From assembly GCA_905194675.1 (NCBI GenBank), contig CAJJTG010000007.1, forward strand, positions 1 to 64,000: 64,000 bases of DNA, given 5' to 3'. The notes under the pieces were generated by a model that saw nothing but the letters and a program-made list of their open reading frames with translations, was not told where the DNA came from and ran no database searches. The DNA comes from an uncultured Collinsella sp. Its GTDB lineage: Bacteria > Actinomycetota > Coriobacteriia > Coriobacteriales > Coriobacteriaceae. Below, piece by piece: positions 42,548 through 51,055 of this stretch. Position 1 is the stretch's first letter. Every line of letters starts with the position of its first letter. The translations under genes and the position numbers were made by a program.

Positions 42548-42889
42548 ATGTTCGACGGCACCCTGTTTGAACTGGTTAATTCCACCAAGCGCGATGAGCT
42601 TGAAGATATCGTTTGCGAAGCTATGACCATCTGTGATGAGCTGAAGGTGGGCCTTTCTGAGGAGCGCGGGCTCGGCTTCTTTGAAGACTGTGCCCGTCAA
42701 AGCGCCTATGAGCTCATGCTCGACAATTGTCGTGACGAGCTTGCTCGTCTGGGCTTTGAGCTCGAGTGGGGCGTTGAGGACTATCCGGTGGTCTCGCCGG
42801 TCCGTTCGGTTTCGCTTGCGCGGATCTCAGCGCATGACGCCGTTGGCGTCGAGTATTCGAGTCGTAATGACCTCGATATAGCTTGTTAG
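42548..42889 (+). CDS. Small acidic protein, module 1
   Basis: A 113-aa protein from ATG 42548 (site AGGGAGG). It is strongly acidic, mostly helical at first (L-V-N-S-T-K-R-D-E-L-E-D), then has C-R-D-E-L-A-R-L-G-F-E-L-E-W near residue 75, V-G-V-E-Y, and ends D-I-A-C. The 83-aa protein at 46147-46398 shares the D-E-L-x2-L-G-F-E-x2-W core and the D-I-A-C end but lacks the first ~35 residues. No known family. It is transcribed away from the Cys-motif gene and towards a membrane-protein gene, an arrangement repeated in module 2. Confidence 0.65.
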   Translation: MFDGTLFELVNSTKRDELEDIVCEAMTICDELKVGLSEERGLGFFEDCARQSAYELMLDNCRDELARLGFELEWGVEDYPVVSPVRSVSLARISAHDAVGVEYSSRNDLDIAC

Positions 42890-43017
42890 TCTTTCTTTCT
42901 TCGTAGGCGGTCAAGCCGACCTGCTGTTTTATCGGGACTTCTAAGCAGTCCCGTTCTTTACGCCAATCACCCCAAAACTCAATCACCAACCAATCGGGTC
43001 TCTCTGAAAGGAAGATC

Positions 43018-43830
43018 ATGAATACTTCTATTCAAAATGTGTCCGTCTCTCACAAGCCGAGCATCACCAAGATTGCCGAAGGCGCGTTGCTAATCGCTGT
43101 CGCGGCGTTAGCTGTGAACGGCATCATTTCCTTTACTGCACCGTCGTACATCTGGAAAGGTGAGATTCCTATGTTCACGCCTGACCTGTTCGATCATCCC
43201 TACGAGGCTCCAACGGTGGAGGATATTGTGTCGGGAATGGAGACGCTTGACCGGGTGTCGATGACCGCGGCCGTGCTCGTTGCTCTGTATCCTGTATACC
43301 ATGCCATTTGGTGCCTCTGCGCAGGTGTTGGGTGCAATTGCAAGGCACCTGTGTTTTGCGGACGGATGTCGCGCCGCTTTGGCTCGTTGAGCGCCTGTTC
43401 GCTTTTGGCCGTGCTTGCCGTATGTCGTGGGTTTGAGTGCTATATCGACGGCGGGGCCACGGGGGACAAACTCCTCATGATCGTGGGCCTTTTCCTCATG
43501 GTGACATCGATTGCGCTTGTTTCCGGATGCGTCCTGGCATGCATTGTCAAATGGTATGAGCTCAAAGGTCCTGGGCGCTATCGTGGCGACGAGGCTCTTG
43601 TCGCATGGTTCGGCCGTGCAGATGTCTTACTGAATCGCGCGAGCTCGAACATGGTGCCGCTGTATGGTGCCGAAATGCTTGCCTGCGCGGCATCGTTGAT
43701 TTTTGGATATGGCATCGCTAGCGCTATTGCATCCATCATTACGATTGTATTAACCGCCTGGGGCATTGTGCTCGCCATCATCTTTATCCCTCTTTGTATC
43801 GGCTGCGTTTCGGCTAGCTCGAAAGGCTAG
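43018..43830 (+). CDS. Multi-pass membrane protein, module 1
   Basis: A 270-aa protein (site GAAAGGAAG) with about six membrane helices: ~20-42, ~82-102, ~118-138, ~148-170, and two overlapping stretches from ~218 to 262. A short outside loop after helix 1 carries W-K-G-E. An amphipathic stretch K-G-P-G-R-Y...R-A-D-V-L-L-N-R-A-S-S-N lies before the last helices. It is paralogous over its full length to the product at 46512-47336 (identical M-N-T-S-I-Q start; W-K-G-E, K-G-P-G-R, R-A-S-S-N). Function unknown. Confidence 0.7.
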   Translation: MNTSIQNVSVSHKPSITKIAEGALLIAVAALAVNGIISFTAPSYIWKGEIPMFTPDLFDHPYEAPTVEDIVSGMETLDRVSMTAAVLVALYPVYHAIWCLCAGVGCNCKAPVFCGRMSRRFGSLSACSLLAVLAVCRGFECYIDGGATGDKLLMIVGLFLMVTSIALVSGCVLACIVKWYELKGPGRYRGDEALVAWFGRADVLLNRASSNMVPLYGAEMLACAASLIFGYGIASAIASIITIVLTAWGIVLAIIFIPLCIGCVSASSKG

Positions 43831-43876
43831 AAGGGTGAATCTGTTCGCGGACACGTAGAAAGCCGCGGCATCAAGC

Positions 43877-46037
43877 TCAGTCTTGCTTTTCCGGGTCATA
43901 TCCCTTTGTATACACGGTAAAGCTGAGGTCATCGATCATGCCGGTACTGCAGACACATGCGTCGGGCGTGTTCCAAGTGTCCTGAACCGTCAGGTCGGTT
44001 GAGACGCGCTCGGGCTCATCAATTCCAAGCAATGGAATGGGTTTTGTCATCTGATCGGCGTTATTTATCTGCGCAATGATCTCCAGCAACTTGTACAACT
44101 TGATATGCCAGGAGCTGTATGGGTGCTCGCCGGGCCCCTTGAAATCCAACGTGCATTTTGATTGTGGGCTTTCGGCAAGTTGGCCCAAACGTTCAAAAAG
44201 CGCTGGGTACTCGGCTCCGGAAAACTCGACTCGAACATAACGATTGCCATCGCGGACGACTCCGTACCACATTACAGAGTATGGAAAGCCGATTCTATCC
44301 GGTCGTTTGATTTCCGTCCTGCAATTGGGCTGGTTGACGATAGACAGCCATGTCGAATAGAGCTCGTCGGAAATAAGGTCACTCGCTTGGTATGTTGGAC
44401 CAATGCCATCGAGGACAAAGTTGCCAAGACGCTCAAAATAGTGGGCACAATCCGCTAGGCCATTTTTATACGCCGTATCGGCTTTTCTCTGCATATTGAG
44501 CGCGACATCGCGGGGCGATTTGCGACCAAGATGTTTTTTTGGCGTTATATCGCGGGTTGCAGTAGAGCTTGGTCTCCTCGCTATATCGGTCGCAGTACTT
44601 GCTGTTGGGACCAGTTGGAAAAAAGAGCGAACCGCAGGTTTGGCATGCTATCGGCATAATGCCGCACAGCAGCAGCTCGTGAAGGATGCGGGCATAAAGG
44701 CTTGCAAAGGACCATTCCTCTTCGGTGAAGTAGAGCTCTCCTGCCTTTGAAATAACGGCTTGAAGCCCAACGAGCCTATTGAGGTTTTCCTGGTCGTTAA
44801 GCTCTGCATGCGTATGGAAGTCTCCATTTGCGAAGATCTGGTTCTCGCGCATAGCTTCGAGATAGTTTTTACGAAACGCCTGCATAAAGGGGGCGCTATT
44901 CATGCGCTTTATTCCATTCAAATGCTCTTCGAGCTTTTGAGCCGTTTCGTTTCCGGGCAAGTGTTTTTTGGCTGCGTATACAAAAGCTTCGCCAAAGCGG
45001 ATGATTGCTGGCAGCTGCTCATCGAATAATCGGAATTGTCGCGGGTCGCTTGTTTTGATGGCGGCTGGGAAAAACTCTTCGTTTTGCGCGAGCAGGCTAG
45101 GTGCCTCGGTGTTTTTAAGCAGCGGGGTAAGCTCCAGACATTCCTGATAAAAAACAATGAGAAGCGCTCGAAAGAGATCGATATTGGTGCAGACGCAAGC
45201 TGTTTCTATCTGAGATTTCGCCTTGGGAAAGTTGCGTATAGGATTGTCGCGGTCATACGGCACTGGTGCTGTTAGATCAGTCTCGCCGTTGGTAGCGTTA
45301 ATGCTCATGTCGTTCGACTCGAGCTGGAGATAGGAGCTGAAGAGGGACGCCATTTCTTGCTTGTTGAGTTGGTCCGATGTTGTAATCACCGCGCGGTACA
45401 GGCGGTTGATCTCGTCGCACTCAATAGCGTTGTTGTACATCCAGCAGCTGTAATAGCGATAGTCGGGAATCGCCGTGATGTTCATGACACACTGTCTACA
45501 GACATTTTCAAGGAGATATCTGGCCATGCCGGAAATCTCTCCGTGTGCATGGCTTGTAATGGCTTCGTCGAATATCGGAGCAAAGAAATCGAGGTCGCGT
45601 TCCTTTTGTTTTTGAAGGTTGATAGCGATTTCAGCTTCGTTCAATTCTGCTTGGGTGGGCTCTTGGTCGGGATCGTCTGGATCGAGCCAGTCGTCATGGT
45701 CTGGCTCGGATGCGGAGTCTATCGAGGTGTGTTGCACATGGTGAGGAGCGGCAGGGGGCTGTCGAATGGCGTTCTGCAAATCGATATAAAAGCGAAGTTC
45801 TGCTCGCTCACGAAAGTGGTTCCCAATCTCGTTGAAAAGCGAGCTTAAGTCGACGCGTAATAGATCGTTGGCTATGGAGACGAGACTCCATGCGCTTGCA
45901 TTGCCGGATGTGCTTCCGTCACCGGCGCAATCAATCTCTGGCGTCCTGTTAAGAAGAAGCATACGGGGATTGACGGGGGAGCGAAGAAAGCCAGCCTCAA
46001 AACCCCAGCTAAATGGTTCTTTTTCGGACTCAAGCAT
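43877..46037 (-). CDS. Large Cys-motif protein, module 2, split by a frameshift at an A7 tract
   Basis: Two overlapping frames (44466-46037, 523 codons; 43877-44494, 205 codons) together match the 744-aa protein of module 1. The first frame has helical sequence, then C-x2-C-x3-F-F-P-T-G-x-N-S-K-Y-C near residue 466. It should continue into R-K-A-D-T, which is found in the second frame. The break is at GCC-AAAAAAA-CATC (plus-strand T-run at 44534-44540): with six A residues the two join exactly as in the paralogue. So either a one-base insertion has inactivated the gene or slippage on the A7 run restores it. ATG 46037 has the site TTTGGAG. Confidence 0.65.
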
Positions 46038-46084
46038 CGATGCTCCAAACAGCCAAAATTTAAAACGCGATAAAAGTTATATTA

Positions 46085-46104
46085 CGCGGCTGTTCGCGGC
46101 TGTT
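46085..46104. repeat. Perfect 10-bp tandem repeat in the module 2 divergent promoter
   Basis: CGCGGCTGTT occurs twice head to tail between the divergent Cys-motif and small acidic genes. The equivalent region of module 1 has a perfect 8-bp tandem, TTGTGCCA twice, at 42477-42492. The sequences differ but the layout is the same, as expected for operators of paralogous regulators. Confidence 0.5.
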
Positions 46105-46146
46105 CAATGGAGTCAAGCGAAAAGGCTTAAAACCAGGGAGGCCGTT

Positions 46147-46398
46147 ATGCCCGATTGCATCAAGCTCAACGAAGGAAACATCGATGTGTGCGAGCGAGGC
46201 TACGCGTCTACGGAGGATTTCGAGAATGCGGTGGATGTTTACGGAGTGATCCGTGGGCGAGTCGATGAGCTTGACCAGCTTGGTTTCGAGTTTAGATGGT
46301 CGTCAGTCCCCGATGCAGGGATCGATGAGTGCGTCGGGCTCGAATGGATTGAGGACGACAACTCTCCACGTGGACGCGGTTTCGATATCGCTTGTTAA
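46147..46398 (+). CDS. Small acidic protein, module 2
   Basis: An 83-aa acidic protein from ATG 46147 (site GGGAGG). It shares V-D-E-L-D-Q-L-G-F-E-F-R-W and the terminal D-I-A-C with the module 1 protein at 42548-42889. The acidity and size would fit an antitoxin-like or inhibitor role towards the basic partner, but this is only inference. It is followed by the membrane-protein gene. Confidence 0.6.
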   Translation: MPDCIKLNEGNIDVCERGYASTEDFENAVDVYGVIRGRVDELDQLGFEFRWSSVPDAGIDECVGLEWIEDDNSPRGRGFDIAC

Positions 46399-46511
46399 TG
46401 TGTCCGCACGACTTGGTATCAATGTGGGCGAACAATCTGTGATCGGAGTCGACCATGGGCTGCATTCTAGTTGCCGCCGACTCCGCTTTGTTCTCCGTTG
46501 AAAGGAAAATC

Positions 46512-47336
46512 ATGAACACTTCTATCCAAATTTCGTCCAGCGCCGTTGAGTCTGCGCCCCACACCGCCAAAGGCGAGGTCGCCAAGCTCGTGCAGGGCGC
46601 GCTGCTCATTGCCGTCGCCGCGGTTGCCGTTGTCGGCGTCGCCTCCGTCGCCGCCCCGCATTGCGTCTGGAAGGGCGAGGTCGTGCTGTTCCTGAACGAG
46701 TCGTTCCACACCGCCTATCCCGTTCCTGCGATTGCGGAGTACGCGTCGGCGGCGCCCGGGCCCGATTGGGCGTCGCTGCTCGTGGCCGTGCTCATCGCGG
46801 CGTACCCTGCCTACCATGCCGTCTGGCGCGTTCGAGAGGGGTTTGGGCTCAGCTGCGAGACGCCGGTATTCTGCAGCCGTGTGTCGCGCCTTCTCGCCGC
46901 GGTGAGCGCTTGCCTGCTGCTTGCGATGCCGTTCATGGGCTATGGAACGGCCTGGCTTGTCAACGGCAGCGCGGTAGGCGACCAGAGCCTTGTCGAGACG
47001 GGGCACAATGTATGGGCCGTTTCCATCATGATCATGCTGGGCTGTGCCCTGATGTGCCTGTTCAAGTGGTTTATCGCCAAGGGCCCCGGACGCAATTACG
47101 GCAGCGGCTTTGCCGTCGAGCTTGTCCGCCTTGCCGACGTCCTGCTGAAGCGCGCGAGCTCGAACCTGGTGTTGTGCTACGTGGCCGAGCTGCTTGCCTG
47201 CCTGCTGGCGTTGGCCTTCATTGCCGTGGCCTATGTCGTCGTGAGCGTGGCTATCGTGCTTGCGTTCGCAGCCGTGGCCTTAGTGGTGTGCATCGCCGGG
47301 CTTCCCGTTATCCTTGCCGCCTCGTGGCGCAGGTAG
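46512..47336 (+). CDS. Multi-pass membrane protein, module 2
   Basis: A 274-aa protein from ATG 46512 (site GAAAGGAAA); upstream in-frame codons lack a site. It is a full-length paralogue of the module 1 membrane protein at 43018-43830, with the same predicted six-helix layout and the shared M-N-T-S-I-Q, W-K-G-E, K-G-P-G-R, and R-A-S-S-N-L-V segments. GC is higher than in module 1, so the copies have diverged for some time or have different sources. Confidence 0.7.
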   Translation: MNTSIQISSSAVESAPHTAKGEVAKLVQGALLIAVAAVAVVGVASVAAPHCVWKGEVVLFLNESFHTAYPVPAIAEYASAAPGPDWASLLVAVLIAAYPAYHAVWRVREGFGLSCETPVFCSRVSRLLAAVSACLLLAMPFMGYGTAWLVNGSAVGDQSLVETGHNVWAVSIMIMLGCALMCLFKWFIAKGPGRNYGSGFAVELVRLADVLLKRASSNLVLCYVAELLACLLALAFIAVAYVVVSVAIVLAFAAVALVVCIAGLPVILAASWRR

Positions 47337-47348
47337 CGGGGCGATCAT

Positions 47349-47428
47349 GCGAGTTCTTGTCACCGTGTGAGAAAAACATGCAAGAATCGCAAGTTCTTTT
47401 CATGCGATGAGAAAAACTTGCAGGTTGG
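47349..47428. repeat. Two 40-bp imperfect tandem repeats
   Basis: GCGAGTTCTTGTCACCGTGT... at 47349 is repeated with a few changes from 47389, including GAGAAAAAC and TGCA in both. It lies just after the module 2 membrane-protein gene and before the remnant at 47431. Confidence 0.6.
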
Positions 47429-47430
47429 TG

Positions 47431-47491
47431 CGAGGACGACGGTCCTCCGCGTGAGCGCTGTTTCGATATTGCTTGTTAATGTGTCCGAACG
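47431..47491 (+). pseudogene. Remnant of the 3' end of a small acidic gene (third copy)
   Basis: The sequence encodes E-D-D-G-P-P-R-E-R-C-F-D-I-A-C-stop and continues TTAATGTGTCCG. It closely matches, at DNA level, the end of the 46147-46398 gene and the bases after it. No start or upstream part remains. It marks a further copy of the module lost by recombination. Confidence 0.75.
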
Positions 47492-47507
47492 ATTGATTGG
47501 AGACAAA

Positions 47508-48125
47508 ATGTATCCGGGCTATGAGTGCAACAACTATCCCATAAGCATTACGGATGAGGATGGTCCGTTCCTTATCATGGAGGCGGAGCTGTCTGGTGAC
47601 GTCGAGCTCAATGATGAGTTTAAGAAAGACGCCAGCTATAGATATTCGTGTGCGACTGTTTCTGCGGCGATTAATCTTTGCAGGTCGATGACGGACGGCG
47701 ATGCCGATCCCTGGTATGAAAGCTGGGAGAAGGCAGCTGAGCGTTATCCGCTCGAGAAATGCGAGGAAGCGACAACGCTGTATTGGATTGAGCCGACCGA
47801 TCCGCACAAGGCGCTGTGCGCCTTCCATCCCCATCCCGATCTTGAGCAGTATGTGGCTGAGACAATTGAGGCTGTTGACACCTATCTGTTGGAGTGCGAG
47901 TACTGTCCCTTTACGGTCAGCCACTTAGATCTAAAGGACGTTGACGTCCTGCTCAGCGCTGCTTGGGGATTGGCTCGAGTTCTCAAAGATATTTGGGGAA
48001 CTTGCGACCCTGATGTTATGGAAAAGATTGAAGATGCTACGTACAGTGCGCATATAACGGTTAGGGACCTGATCGCGGGCGAAGAGGCGGCCAAAGCCAG
48101 TTCGAAGTCTGTTGAGGATCTCTAG
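47508..48125 (+). CDS. Acidic 205-aa protein, unknown
   Basis: The ATG at 47508 follows TTGGAGACAAA, directly after the module remnant. The protein is acidic and soluble, with Y-E-C-N-N-Y-P near the start, C-A-F-H-P-H-P-D near residue 104 and a helical C-terminal half. I recognise no family. It occupies the place a membrane-protein gene holds in the two intact modules, so it may be a passenger gene that came with the third copy. Confidence 0.6.
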   Translation: MYPGYECNNYPISITDEDGPFLIMEAELSGDVELNDEFKKDASYRYSCATVSAAINLCRSMTDGDADPWYESWEKAAERYPLEKCEEATTLYWIEPTDPHKALCAFHPHPDLEQYVAETIEAVDTYLLECEYCPFTVSHLDLKDVDVLLSAAWGLARVLKDIWGTCDPDVMEKIEDATYSAHITVRDLIAGEEAAKASSKSVEDL

Positions 48126-48151
48126 CTGCTGCGCTGAACGGCGTGCCTGAT

Positions 48152-48187
48152 CGGCAGACTGTCGGCAAAAGTCCGGACAGTCTGCCG
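48152..48187. terminator. Two-way terminator hairpin
   Basis: CGGCAGACTGTC (48152-48163) and GACAGTCTGCCG (48176-48187) form a perfect 12-bp stem between two convergent genes. Confidence 0.7.
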
Positions 48188-48197
48188 GCCTCGGTCG

Positions 48198-49802
48198 CTA
48201 CATCGTTCCCTTGCTCGCAGCGTAATGTTCCGCCTGCTTAAGGGCGTCCTCGTAGGCGCGCTGCTTTGCTTCGTACTCTAGCGCGTAGCGCTCCTGCTCC
48301 GCTCGCCCGGGAACAGGCACGGTCATGCTTCGCAGGTCCTTGGGAGATAGCTGTGCAAGCGAGTCTCCGTGCGAGGAGGCCAAGAGCTTCTGCTGTCCTT
48401 CATCGGATGACAGGTAGGCTAAGAAGAACCGTGCTAGTAGTTCATCTTTAAAGGATGCGCAGAAGACGACATCGCAAGGGACAATGAGCTTAGGGCATAA
48501 CTGGGGTTTCTGGGGTGCCGGCTCGCGCTTCATGCTTCCCGGCACTACGAGGGCCAGCTTAAATGGCGGTCCGAAGCGTGAGATCATTATGCAGGTTTCA
48601 TACTCGCCCAGCGGTTTGAGACGATAGAAATAACCTGGATCCGTATCGCCCATATCGTAAATATCCGTATCGGATACGCGCTCGGGTAGATCTTCGAAAC
48701 CGATGGTCGTTCCATCGACTAAGTGTTTAAGCGATAAGTAGTAGCAGTCGATTCGTCGGTCCGTTCTGCCAAGACCCATCTGTGGCACCTTTAAAAGGGT
48801 GCTACGCGGAATGCCGCGGCGTATGTCCGCTACGGTGCCAAAGCGAACGAAGGACTCCTCTGCAAAAGAGGTGCTTTTAGCTTTCGGAAGTAAAGGCCAG
48901 GTTTTTTCAGCACCCCGATCGCCGAGATGCCAATGCGTTGCATCGGTTGTTTCGGCATAAGCATGGCTAATCGAGTCTTGGATCTGATGCATGAGCTCAC
49001 TTGTCATGGGCTTGTCATCAAATGACCGCCCATCAAAGAGGAAATATGGCTCGTTGGGTTTGCGGTCGCCTAGAAATAGTAGGGCATAGCCATCGCTATT
49101 GGCTGCGATCGTATTGGGAAGCAACACTATCGCTGTCAATAGTCCAAGCTGGCAGAGCAGACGGCGCCCGTCTGCGGCGCGTGCCAGGTTGAGCAGTCGG
49201 TTGGAGACTTGTACGACTGCAATGGAATTCGGACGTTCACATGCAAGGGAAGCTGCGAGAAAAACGTAATACCATTCGCTGACCGAAAGCGGGCTTGGTA
49301 CATCGACAAGTGTTTGCAGTTGATGGGCCCTCGACGTAAGGAAATCCTGAACATGCTCATTTGCAATTTCGAGCGAGGGCTCAAATTGAGTGAGGGGGAT
49401 TTGCTCGGGGGGTCTGCAGTAGATGAGCACGGACTCATCGGTACGGGGCATGGCGCCCGATTCTGGCGTTGAGGCAAAGACATCGGCTTTGGTAAACGAA
49501 AAAGACGGGTCAGCGGATGCGTCGCGAGTTCCAAATTCGATGTTTTCGGGGTCCTTAAGGTCGATGCCCCAAATAGACCATGCGGATCCATCTGCATAGT
49601 CCTGGGCAAACTCAAAATCTCGGCAGCACAACTCGATAAGCGTATGAACTCTTAGCGTTGGCTGGAGTTTTGAGACCATAAAGGAAACCAGGTTTGCAAG
49701 AAATGCGCTGCTATGAGGCTCTGGCTCCTGATTGTAGGCATGGTAACGGCCTAGCTTGGCTTGTTCTGCGCGAGACAGAAGCACGATTGCCTCCTCGGAC
49801 AT
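48198..49802 (-). CDS. Degenerate methylase/specificity-like protein, second copy
   Basis: A 534-aa protein built like that at 31132-32568 but with a longer N-terminus. Residues ~55-85 (L-I-E-L-C-C-R-D-F-E...W-G-I-D-L) sit where a methylase has its SAM-binding D-x-x-C-G-S-G loop. L-I-Y-C-R-P-P-E near 130 sits where N-P-P-Y would be. Both are altered at key residues, so catalysis is doubtful. Residues ~200-250 follow the HsdM C-terminal pattern (G-L-L-T-A-I-V-L-L-P), and ~320-510 look like one HsdS target-recognition domain with a terminal coiled coil (Y-E-A-K-Q-R-A-Y-E-D-A). No obvious ribosome-binding site. It is an orphan. Confidence 0.55.
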   Translation of the reverse strand: MSEEAIVLLSRAEQAKLGRYHAYNQEPEPHSSAFLANLVSFMVSKLQPTLRVHTLIELCCRDFEFAQDYADGSAWSIWGIDLKDPENIEFGTRDASADPSFSFTKADVFASTPESGAMPRTDESVLIYCRPPEQIPLTQFEPSLEIANEHVQDFLTSRAHQLQTLVDVPSPLSVSEWYYVFLAASLACERPNSIAVVQVSNRLLNLARAADGRRLLCQLGLLTAIVLLPNTIAANSDGYALLFLGDRKPNEPYFLFDGRSFDDKPMTSELMHQIQDSISHAYAETTDATHWHLGDRGAEKTWPLLPKAKSTSFAEESFVRFGTVADIRRGIPRSTLLKVPQMGLGRTDRRIDCYYLSLKHLVDGTTIGFEDLPERVSDTDIYDMGDTDPGYFYRLKPLGEYETCIMISRFGPPFKLALVVPGSMKREPAPQKPQLCPKLIVPCDVVFCASFKDELLARFFLAYLSSDEGQQKLLASSHGDSLAQLSPKDLRSMTVPVPGRAEQERYALEYEAKQRAYEDALKQAEHYAASKGTM

Positions 49803-50006
49803 ACGTTGTGCGATATGGAGTGCGCCGTTGTTGGCAATGGCACGATGCGGTCAATTCATATTATCAGCCTAATTCCGATTAATTTGAAATTGAGTGTTTA
49901 TAGCTTAATCCGCGAGGGTATCAACTGCGATAAGTTTTTAGAAATAAAATTCTAAAAATGGTCTGGCCTTCGGACCAATATTGCGACAGCAACGAAAGGA
50001 CAGCTA

Positions 50007-50744
50007 ATGAACGGATACGACACGTATAGGATCGAGCCAGACGCTCTCAAGAAGCCAACAACAGTGAATATTTTCGGCATGATTCTGCAAACCCTCTTTG
50101 CAGTTGTGCTGTACGTTGTCGCCGTCGACATGATGTGCTTGCTGACGACGTGGCTCGGCGGCTTTATGTTCGAGATCGGCGAGGGCAACACGGTGATTCC
50201 GCTCCATTCGTGGCGCCTGGTGGCGTTTAGGGCGTACTGGGTTGTGCTGGGCGTGGCGGTCGTTGCGGCGCTTGCCCACAAATGGATTGTGCTGTTAACG
50301 GGAGAGCGCGAATCCGACATGTGCGAGCTGCTCGGTGCAATTGAGGGTGCGGGCGCATTTGCATCCGTCGTCTGCGCGATCGTCTGTTTGCTGGGCTGTG
50401 CCGCCGCATTTGATTGGTGGGCTGGCGTTACCGGAAAGATGGCTTCGGATTCCCGCGCCAATGATTATCTGCTTTGGGCTGTTGTCTTAACAGTCGGAAC
50501 GATTGTCGAGTGGCGAATTGTCGAAGGAGTTCTCAAGGCTTTATTCCCTCATGAGTGCTTGTTCCACGGGCTTCGCTTTGCATCTGCCTGCGTGGTTACT
50601 CCTCTGCTCGCGCTTGTGCCCACCGCGCTGGTCGTCATCGTGTGCGCACTGGTGGTGGGCCTTTTTGCCGGGATTCTGTTTGCATCGCTTGCGATCCCTG
50701 TGGTTATCACGGTTATTGGCATTGCCATCGCTATGAGTCGCTAA
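50007..50744 (+). CDS. Six-span membrane protein, head of the ClpX-helicase block
   Basis: A 245-aa protein (site GAAAGGA) with about six membrane helices (~25-48, ~68-90, ~112-135, ~150-170, ~190-212, ~215-240). Helix number and spacing resemble the module membrane proteins at 43018 and 46512, but I see no clear shared motifs. Function unknown. It starts a same-strand run of five genes (50007-58771) with short gaps, so it may anchor the ClpX-like/helicase proteins at the membrane. Confidence 0.65.
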   Translation: MNGYDTYRIEPDALKKPTTVNIFGMILQTLFAVVLYVVAVDMMCLLTTWLGGFMFEIGEGNTVIPLHSWRLVAFRAYWVVLGVAVVAALAHKWIVLLTGERESDMCELLGAIEGAGAFASVVCAIVCLLGCAAAFDWWAGVTGKMASDSRANDYLLWAVVLTVGTIVEWRIVEGVLKALFPHECLFHGLRFASACVVTPLLALVPTALVVIVCALVVGLFAGILFASLAIPVVITVIGIAIAMSR

Positions 50745-50788
50745 CCCACAACGCAATCCAAATATCTCGCATAAAGAAAGGAACGACC

Positions 50789-50995
50789 ATGTCGGTATTC
50801 TCTAACGCTCAAAAGCTTCTGCTGCTTGCCGTACTTACCGCTCTTATGGCTGGTGCCCTGATGTACGAAGTGTTGCATCCCACACTGTTTCCGCTGCTCA
50901 AGCAGGGCATTTTGCAGCTGCTCTACCACATTCCGGTCTTTACCCAGCCGGGCAACGTGATCTATCTGGAGTCGGCGACATCGCTGGCACTGTAG
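50789..50995 (+). CDS. 68-aa single-span membrane peptide
   Basis: The ATG at 50789 follows AAAGAAAGGAACGACC; the longer upstream frame overlaps the previous gene and was rejected. It has one clear membrane helix (~8-30, L-L-L-L-A-V-L-T-A-L-M-A-G-A-L-M) and an amphipathic C-terminal part. No family recognised. Its strong ribosome-binding site and position between the six-span protein and the ClpX-like gene suggest a real component. Confidence 0.6.
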   Translation: MSVFSNAQKLLLLAVLTALMAGALMYEVLHPTLFPLLKQGILQLLYHIPVFTQPGNVIYLESATSLAL

Positions 50996-51055
50996 TGGTT
51001 TAAGGGCTCGGCCCACATCGAAGGAAAGAAAACCAATATGGAAAGGAAGGCGCCC

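Noticed and set aside
44534..44540. Programmed -1 frameshift at the A7 run
   Set aside because: A -1 shift gives the wrong frame; the paralogue shows that a net loss of one base is needed, so slippage or mutation fits better.
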